Shown: piece by piece, positions 31,751 through 37,462 of the stretch
Numbering within the stretch: the stretch's first letter is position 1
Layout of the letters: each line of letters begins with the position of its first letter
From: Bacteroidales bacterium
GTDB taxonomy: Bacteria > Bacteroidota > Bacteroidia > Bacteroidales > UBA932
Direction of reading: 5' to 3'
DNA: 37,462 nucleotides
NCBI GenBank assembly: GCA_016285215.1
Contig: JAEEQI010000002.1
Span: forward strand, 1-37,462
Translations under genes and position numbers: made by a program
Notes under the pieces: generated by a model
What the model saw: only the letters and a program-made list of their open reading frames with translations
The model's database searches: none
Told to the model about the DNA's origin: nothing

Positions 31751-33928
31751 TTATTCTGCCACAGTAAAGGCAATACTGGTGGTGTTGCCGTCCCCGTCCA
31801 CTACGGTGAGGGTGTGACGGCCTACGGGCGGGGCCAGGAGCAGCTCGTGGATAAAGCGGGTTTCTCCCACAAAACTCTGGTCCAGATGCCACCAGAGAGT
31901 AGCATCGGAGTTGTGGTGCGCCACGCGGAACACCACGCCTTCCACCTCGCCGGACAGCTGGCGGGGGAGGTACAGAACCGTTCCGGAGCTGGGGTATATA
32001 AACTCCAGAGGCAGGGCCGAAGCCACCTTCTTACGAGCCCCCACGTATTCCGGATGATGCGGCTTGTAGAACCATTCCATAGCCGGCGACAGAACAAAAT
32101 CCCCGTTCCGGTGATAGGGGCAGGGGTCGCTTTGGAGACAGGCCGAAGGAAGGAGCATCTCCTCCGTCTCAGGACATTCCGGCCCGGCCAGGAAGCCGGA
32201 TTTTGTACATACGTTCGCAAATACAGATTCTTCGCTACGCTCAGAATGACAAGAAATCTCGAACCATTGATCGGAGGCCGGGAGGAGGTTAAGGATGTCA
32301 AACATCACGGGACCGGCGGTGCGGGCGCCGGTGAGGCCCGGAACGCCCTGGCCCTCGGCATTGCCGGCCCACACGCCAATGGTGTACTCTGGTGTCATAC
32401 CCACGGCCCAGGCATCGCGGAAGCCATAGCTGGTGCCGGTCTTCCAGGCCGCCTTGCGGACGGAGCGGATGAGCCGCCAGTCCAGTTCGTCGGGACGGTT
32501 GACTTCCTTTAAAGCATCCAAGGTATACCAGGTGGAGATACGCTCGCTACGCTCGGTATGACAGGAACGGTCGGAGCCGGGCATGACGGAACGGGCCATA
32601 GCGCTGTAGGCGCGGGTGATTTCATCCAGGCGACCTTCGGCTCCGCCGAGGATGAGGGAGAGGCCGTAGGTTTCGGGGCTGCGGGTGAGGGTAGTGAGGC
32701 CGCGGGCCTGCAGCAGGGAGTGGAACTTGGGCACGCCGTATTGCCGCAGGAGGAACACGGCCGGCACGTTGAGGGAACGGGCCAGGGCCTCGGCGGCGGG
32801 CACGGCGCCATAGAACTGCCGGTCAAAATTCTGCGGGGCAAAGCCGCCCAGGTTCACGGGAATATCGGGAAGCAGCGTGCGGGGAAGGATGAGCCCTTCC
32901 TCCAGGGCGGCCTCGTACAGGAACGGCTTGAGAATACTGCCTGTGGAGCGCGGCGAGGCGGCAATGTCCACCTGCACGCCGGGCCGTTCGCGGTAGGGCG
33001 AAGCATTACCTACATAGGCCACTACCTCGCCGGTGCGGTTGTCCATAACAACGGCGGCAAGGTCTGCCACGCCTTCCTTGGCCAGTTCGTCGGACTGGCG
33101 GTCCACTGCGGCCGAAACGGCTTTCTGCAGCCCTATCCGCAGCGAGGTGCGGGTGCGGACGCCCTTGGGACAGCTCTCTACGTAGTGCGGGGCATAGGCC
33201 GGCAGCGGCAGCGGGGCTTCGGGCAGCGGCTCTTCCAAGGCCGCTTCATACGTATCGGCCCCAATGTCTCCGTGCTCCAGCAGCCGTTTGAGAAGGCGGT
33301 TGCGCTTTTGCAGGAGCTCCTCCCGGCCGCGGCTCAGGTGCAGTGTGGCAGGGGCGTTTGGCAGGACGGCCAGGGTGGCGGCTTCGGCCCAGGAGAGTTC
33401 CGAAGCGGGACGGCCAAAGTAGCGCCAGGCTGCGGCTTCCAGTCCCACTACGTTGCCGCCAAAGGGAGCGTGCGAGGCATACAACGCCAGGATGCGCCGC
33501 TTGGAGTAGCGCAACTCCAGCCGCGTGGCCAGTACGGACTCTATGAGTTTTTGCTTGACGGTGCGCTCCTTCTGGCGGCTGAGGCGGATCACCTGCATAG
33601 TGAGCGTACTGCCGCCGCTCACCACGTGACCGCTGCGGAGGTTCTGCACCAGAGCCCGGCCCATAGCCACGGGATTCACGCCCGGATGCCACCAAAACTG
33701 CCGGTCCTCAAACTGTACCAGCGCCGTGGCAAAGCGCTCCGGTACGGTGTCGCAGGGCGGGAACCGCCACTGCCCGTCGGCCGCAATGCGCGCGCCCAGC
33801 AGTTCGCCTTCGGCACTCTCCACCACGGTGGAGTAGGAAACACCCTTGAAGAGGTTGCGGGGAAGACAAAACAGATAGCCTAGCAGGAGTAATCCTGCCA
33901 GGCCATATATACAGATTCTTCGTCGCAT
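31751..33928 (-). CDS. pbpC: Penicillin-binding protein 1C
   Basis: 725 residues with one N-terminal membrane segment (about 6-21). The GT51 glycosyltransferase domain shows ALVQFEDRQFWWHPGVNP (catalytic Glu74) and SGGSTLTMQVIRL; the transpeptidase domain shows STGSILKPF (nucleophile Ser331, Lys334), SLNVPAVFLL and AAWKTGTSYGF (KTG at 496-498). The C-terminal about 85 residues (EFIYPSSGTVLYLPRQLSG on) are the BiPBP_C domain of PBP1C. It polymerises and crosslinks peptidoglycan. The gene lies 21 bases after a thioester macroglobulin, the known bacterial pairing. Two dispersed repeats are in frame: CHTERSER at 456-463 and CHSERSEE at 560-567. The start codon, its GAGGAG ribosome site and the first codons lie within a third repeat copy. 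Confidence 0.95.
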   Translation of the reverse strand: MRRRICIYGLAGLLLLGYLFCLPRNLFKGVSYSTVVESAEGELLGARIAADGQWRFPPCDTVPERFATALVQFEDRQFWWHPGVNPVAMGRALVQNLRSGHVVSGGSTLTMQVIRLSRQKERTVKQKLIESVLATRLELRYSKRRILALYASHAPFGGNVVGLEAAAWRYFGRPASELSWAEAATLAVLPNAPATLHLSRGREELLQKRNRLLKRLLEHGDIGADTYEAALEEPLPEAPLPLPAYAPHYVESCPKGVRTRTSLRIGLQKAVSAAVDRQSDELAKEGVADLAAVVMDNRTGEVVAYVGNASPYRERPGVQVDIAASPRSTGSILKPFLYEAALEEGLILPRTLLPDIPVNLGGFAPQNFDRQFYGAVPAAEALARSLNVPAVFLLRQYGVPKFHSLLQARGLTTLTRSPETYGLSLILGGAEGRLDEITRAYSAMARSVMPGSDRSCHTERSERISTWYTLDALKEVNRPDELDWRLIRSVRKAAWKTGTSYGFRDAWAVGMTPEYTIGVWAGNAEGQGVPGLTGARTAGPVMFDILNLLPASDQWFEISCHSERSEESVFANVCTKSGFLAGPECPETEEMLLPSACLQSDPCPYHRNGDFVLSPAMEWFYKPHHPEYVGARKKVASALPLEFIYPSSGTVLYLPRQLSGEVEGVVFRVAHHNSDATLWWHLDQSFVGETRFIHELLLAPPVGRHTLTVVDGDGNTTSIAFTVAE
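32224..32251 (-). repeat. Dispersed short repeat, copy c (in pbpC, reads CHSERSEES)
   Basis: Exact 28-base reverse complement of copy b at 10913-10940. It lies in frame in pbpC as residues 560 on, between the KTG region and the C-terminal domain. Confidence 0.85.
32535..32563 (-). repeat. Dispersed short repeat, copy d (in pbpC, reads CHTERSER)
   Basis: 29 bases matching copy a at 10576 with one difference. It lies in frame in pbpC as residues 456-463, between the SLN and KTG motifs of the transpeptidase domain. Confidence 0.75.
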
Positions 33929-33946
33929 ACGCTCCTCAGAATGACA
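33912..33946 (-). repeat. Dispersed short repeat, copy e, carrying pbpC ribosome site and start codon
   Basis: On the minus strand it begins TGTCATTCTGAGGAGCGTAT and ends CGAAGAATCTG, that is copy b with about seven added bases in the middle. The addition creates GAGGAG, three bases and ATG. The repeat therefore spans most of the macroglobulin-pbpC gap and the first codons of pbpC (MRRRIC). Confidence 0.75.
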
Positions 33947-33949
33947 AAA

Positions 33950-36900
33950 CTACTTGGTCACGGCTACGGTACCGGAGGCGGTGGCGGCCTGGACGGCCGG
34001 CTCGTACATGGCCTCGGCCACTATGGACGGTTGCATATAGCGACCTTCATAGGCGGCGCGGAGCTGCACGGTGAAGGTCTTGTAGCGGCCGGCGGGCAGC
34101 GCGAAGAACCAGTTCACGCGGTCGTCGCGGATGTCCTTGTAGTCGTAGGCGTCTTCGGAGGCACCGCCCGTGAGGCGGTCGTTCTGGATTTCCCAGCCGG
34201 AGGGGACGGGGAAGTTCAGGGCCAGGTTCTCGTAGGCCTTGATGCTGGAAGTGTTGGTCACCTTCACCGTGGCCACAAAGCGGGTGCCCTGCGGCAGGGA
34301 GGCGGGATTTACGGCTGCTCCGGTTTCGGCCGAAGTATACTTGATTTCCAGCTTGAGGCCGTTGGAGGTGGCGGTACGGACGGCGGTGCGCTGTGTCTTG
34401 ACCAGGGTGCCGTACACGATGCCCTGCGAGAGGTTCTTCACTTCCTGCTCCTTGTCTACCGGCACATTGACATTCTTGTCGGCGGTGAAGTTCTTTTCTC
34501 CCAGGTTCACCCTTACCACGGAGGTGGGCACCTTGTCGTAGAGGTGGCGGTAGGCCACGGCGGCAAAGGCGGTCTCCTGGGTGCTCATATAACGGTCGGC
34601 CGGCTCGGAGGCCACAGAGAGGGCCTCGGAAAGGTTCTCGCAAAGGGCCAGGGCATCCAGGGCCACCATACGGTCACGGTAGCCGGTACCATAAGTGAGG
34701 TTGTAAGGCTCGTACTCCGGGAAGTCCTTGCCAATGCCTTCCAGCAGGTCCTTGGCCAGGGCGGCCTTGCCGCCGAGGGCATAGGCCCCGGCCAGCATAT
34801 AACGGGCCCGGTCTCCAATCTTGCCGGCTTCCTTGAGGCGGTTCATACCGGACAGCTGGACATCACCGGTCAGGGCCATAGTGTACAGACGGTAGGCTTC
34901 GTCCAGGTTGGAGAAGAAGTTGTCTCCGGCCACGCGGAACACCTGGCTCATCTTCTTCTGGTAAGATTTCCAGTTCTTGAGCACGCCGGCGTTCACTTCA
35001 AAGCCGGCCTTGGAGGCTTCGGTAAGGAAGTGTCCGGCCATAGAACTCACCCACGTATCGCTGCTGTTCCCGCTCCAGTAGGCAAAGCCGCCGTCGCCGT
35101 TCTGCCGGGCGTAGAGCTTGGAGATATAGGTGGGGATGAGGGCCTTGGCTTCGGCCGCATCTTCTTCCGACAGCAGGGGCAGCAGACTTACCATAGTAAG
35201 GCCGCGGGCGCTCAGCTGTTCGCCGCACTCGTACGGGTATTTCTTCATATTCACAAACCAGGCGTGGGCGTCCGGAGCCGGGAAGCCGGCCAGTTGCAGC
35301 ATACCGGGTTCCACTTTGCGGCTCTCCTCGGGCTTGAGGGTGAAGCGGGTTACCGTCACAATCTCGGGCTGGGGGTTCTGCACGGTAAGGGCAATGGTCT
35401 CCGTGGCCTTGTGGCCGGAGCCGGCGGCATCTACGGTGATGTGGGCCACGCCTTCTTCACCGGTGGCCTTGAGGGCAAACTTAACCAACTGGTCTCCCTT
35501 AGCGGCAAAGGTAAGCTTCTGCGAGGTGGCACCTTCCAGTTTCACGGGACCATCCACCTTCACGGAAACGTTGGCTTCCTTGACGCCGTCCTCCATAGCA
35601 AACACGTTCACAGGAATCTGGCATTCCTCGTTGATGCCCATCACGCGCGGCAGGGTGGTCACCACCATTAGCGGGTTGTTCACGGGCACGGTCTTTTCGG
35701 CATTGCCAAAAGCACCGTCGTGACCGGCTACCACCATCACGCGCACGCTGCCCACATAAGTAGGAAGTTTGAGCTTGAGCACATCGCCGCCCTTCTGCAT
35801 CACCTTGGGCTGCAGGAACAGCACCACAGGGTTGAAGCGGTTGTCTTTTCGGGCACTAACCACGTTCTCCTGGTCGCCGCCGATGGAAGCAATGGGGGTG
35901 AACTTGCCGCTGAAGGCACCCACCACCTGGTCGTACAGATCCCAGGTCTTGACGCCCAGGGCTTCGCTCTTGTACATATAATCCCAAGGGTTGGGGGTCT
36001 TGAAGGCCGTCAGATCCAGCAGACCTTCGTCCACGATGGCCAGGGTGTAGGTCATAGGCTTGCCGGACTTCTCATTCACCTTGACGGTGAACTCCTCGTC
36101 CGGGTGCAGGACCTCCGGCAGGGTAACCACGGGCTCCAGGTGCGAGGCGGGGTTCTCCACCTTCACCCGCTGGACACCGTACATACGCAGCGGGAGGTCG
36201 TTCTCCGTGGCGCCGTAAGGCTGCAGCAGGGTTACGTGCACATAGATATTGGGAGCCATACCGGGCTCTACGGTAAACTTATAAGGGGTATCCTTCTCCG
36301 ACAGGCTTACCCACTCGCGCTGCAGCACGCCGCCGGCATTCTCCAGGGATACCAGGGCCTGACCGCCCTTGGCGGCCGGGATGTACACCGTGGCTTTCTC
36401 GCCCACCTGGTAGGAGGGCTTGTCGGTGGAGACGGTGAGCATAGTGAGGGCCTCGGGGTCCTGGCGGTTGGCGCGTCCGCGATAGTCGGGCCAGTCAATG
36501 GTCACAAAGCGGCCGCTCACGTGACCGGAGGTCTGGTCCTTGGCCAGGATGAGGTAGTTGCCCCATTCGGGGTAGTCCACGCGAATCTTGAATCCGGTGT
36601 CTTCGGCCCCGGAGGTGAGGGTGCCGGAGGCAATCTTCTTGACGGAGTTGCCGTTCACATAGGCATCCAGCTCTCCGCCGGGATTGGCCCACCACCAGTT
36701 CCAACCGGTCTTGAATACCACGTATTCAATCTTGTGGCCCTTGACGCGTTTGCCCTGGGCATCTATTACGGCCAGCTTGACGGGCTGGTCCTTGTCGGTC
36801 TCCAGGAAGTCTCCTTCCGGAACCTTGATACCCACGTAGGCGCTGTACGGGGAGTAGGGAAGGGTCTCGGTGGTAAAGCTCTCGTCTCCGCCGGGTTCCT

Positions 36901-37462
36901 CTACGCTGGTTACCACAAAGGCCTGCAGGAGGCCCGGGGCGCCTTCGGCGGCCGGGAACTTCACCTGCACAGCAGCGTTGCCGGTGCCGTCCAGACGAGA
37001 CTTGTAAAGGATGTATTCGGCCGTCGTAAACTGCGATGCCGGGTTGTAGAAGCTGTATTTCTCAAAGCCCTTGAAGGGGGCGCCGGCTTTGCGGAGGGTC
37101 ATTTCGGCCCTTACACTGCAGTCGGCTGCACTGCCGCCGGCCAGCCAGCTGGCGGCTACACGCAGGGTGCTGGTTTCGCCGCTCTGGAGCATCTCCGGGT
37201 AGGCCGTGGTAATCTTGAGGCGGTTGGGCTTCACAGTCTCCACGTGCAGGGTCTTGTGGAAGGTGCTGCCACCCACTTTGAAGTAGGCGTTCCAGTAGCC
37301 GGTGGGATCATCGGCCTTGGTAGTTACCTCGTAGCTGTAGAAGCCGTCGGTGCCCTTGGCCACCTGCTTGGTGTAGAACTGGCCTTCGGGGGTGTAAACT
37401 TCCAGAGTGGCCGGGTGGCCTTCGGGGAGGTTCTTGCCCTTGTCCTGGAGGATGAGGGCATA
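33950..37462 (-). CDS. Thioester-containing alpha-2-macroglobulin (N-terminal part outside window)
   Basis: The frame stays open to the right window edge, so the N terminus, with any signal or lipobox, is missing; an internal GTG at 37363 is not the start. About 1170 residues are visible. The edge residues (ALILQDKGKNLPEGHPATLE) are an early macroglobulin domain. KPSYQVGEKATVYIP resembles an MG-domain start, LSLTAFK-like and NPLMVVTTLPRVMGINEEC mark the A2M domain, and YPYECGEQLSARG holds the CGEQ thioester (codons 35227-35216), followed by the alpha-helical domain (LYARQNGDGGFAYWSG). Together with pbpC, 21 bases downstream, it forms the known periplasmic protease-trap and wall-repair pair. 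The C terminus (AMYEPAVQAATASGTVAVTK) is intact, with a TAG stop. Confidence 0.93.
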   Translation of the reverse strand, partial: YALILQDKGKNLPEGHPATLEVYTPEGQFYTKQVAKGTDGFYSYEVTTKADDPTGYWNAYFKVGGSTFHKTLHVETVKPNRLKITTAYPEMLQSGETSTLRVAASWLAGGSAADCSVRAEMTLRKAGAPFKGFEKYSFYNPASQFTTAEYILYKSRLDGTGNAAVQVKFPAAEGAPGLLQAFVVTSVEEPGGDESFTTETLPYSPYSAYVGIKVPEGDFLETDKDQPVKLAVIDAQGKRVKGHKIEYVVFKTGWNWWWANPGGELDAYVNGNSVKKIASGTLTSGAEDTGFKIRVDYPEWGNYLILAKDQTSGHVSGRFVTIDWPDYRGRANRQDPEALTMLTVSTDKPSYQVGEKATVYIPAAKGGQALVSLENAGGVLQREWVSLSEKDTPYKFTVEPGMAPNIYVHVTLLQPYGATENDLPLRMYGVQRVKVENPASHLEPVVTLPEVLHPDEEFTVKVNEKSGKPMTYTLAIVDEGLLDLTAFKTPNPWDYMYKSEALGVKTWDLYDQVVGAFSGKFTPIASIGGDQENVVSARKDNRFNPVVLFLQPKVMQKGGDVLKLKLPTYVGSVRVMVVAGHDGAFGNAEKTVPVNNPLMVVTTLPRVMGINEECQIPVNVFAMEDGVKEANVSVKVDGPVKLEGATSQKLTFAAKGDQLVKFALKATGEEGVAHITVDAAGSGHKATETIALTVQNPQPEIVTVTRFTLKPEESRKVEPGMLQLAGFPAPDAHAWFVNMKKYPYECGEQLSARGLTMVSLLPLLSEEDAAEAKALIPTYISKLYARQNGDGGFAYWSGNSSDTWVSSMAGHFLTEASKAGFEVNAGVLKNWKSYQKKMSQVFRVAGDNFFSNLDEAYRLYTMALTGDVQLSGMNRLKEAGKIGDRARYMLAGAYALGGKAALAKDLLEGIGKDFPEYEPYNLTYGTGYRDRMVALDALALCENLSEALSVASEPADRYMSTQETAFAAVAYRHLYDKVPTSVVRVNLGEKNFTADKNVNVPVDKEQEVKNLSQGIVYGTLVKTQRTAVRTATSNGLKLEIKYTSAETGAAVNPASLPQGTRFVATVKVTNTSSIKAYENLALNFPVPSGWEIQNDRLTGGASEDAYDYKDIRDDRVNWFFALPAGRYKTFTVQLRAAYEGRYMQPSIVAEAMYEPAVQAATASGTVAVTK

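Noticed and set aside
33941..35671. 576-residue plus-strand frame over the thioester macroglobulin gene
   Set aside because: Shadow of a certain gene; composition is glycine/histidine-rich and has no domain.

Overview
The window is a piece of chromosome from a Bacteroidales (Bacteroidetes) bacterium. The evidence is lineage-typical promoters (TAnnTTTG -7 boxes, some with TTTG about 19 bases upstream), few strong Shine-Dalgarno sites, a FimB/Mfa2-type lipoprotein pilus locus with DUF3575- and DUF4906-like proteins, and short dispersed repeats that read CHSERSEE in one frame. The genus cannot be determined from the sequence.

Left part (1-15.5 kb) is mostly housekeeping. It starts with the end of a PlsC-like acyltransferase, then pyruvate phosphate dikinase (ppdK) with its own promoter and a bidirectional terminator shared with the convergent PIN-PhoH ATPase gene. 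The phoH gene overlaps by one base a gene for a degenerate, stand-alone piece of the purine enzyme PurL. The purL-like gene is divergent from folC, and both have a -7 box only four bases from the ATG, as expected for leaderless mRNAs. Next come a 1665-residue alpha-2-macroglobulin-like protein without a thioester, a foldback repeat, a bidirectional terminator, tRNA-Val(TAC), a PrsW-type membrane protease, and a secreted alkaline phosphatase that converges with a membrane-bound AraC-type regulator.

Centre (15.5-31.7 kb) is one long co-directional type V pilus (FimA/Mfa-type) operon of eight genes: an OmpA-like/DUF3575 protein, a FimB/Mfa2-type anchor lipoprotein, two long Mfa1-like lipoproteins, a shorter fimbrillin, a fimbrillin ending in a DUF1566/lectin-like domain, a DUF4906-type protein, and a fimbrillin ending in CYxxMF-type repeats. 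Six of the seven junctions overlap by 1 or 4 bases or are only 3 bases apart. The operon ends at a strong UUCG hairpin terminator. In front of it, divergent from the AraC-type regulator gene, lie four TGAAAC hexamers placed as expected for activation of the pilus promoter and self-repression of the regulator.

Right part (31.7 kb to the end, minus strand) is the known bacterial pair of a thioester alpha-2-macroglobulin (CGEQ present, gene cut by the window edge) followed by penicillin-binding protein 1C. Five copies of the dispersed repeat were found, all in or beside the two macroglobulin genes and pbpC. One copy carries the ribosome binding site, ATG and first codons of pbpC.

No CRISPR array, insertion sequence, phage gene, rRNA or origin was seen. 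All function calls come from motif recognition, with no database search.
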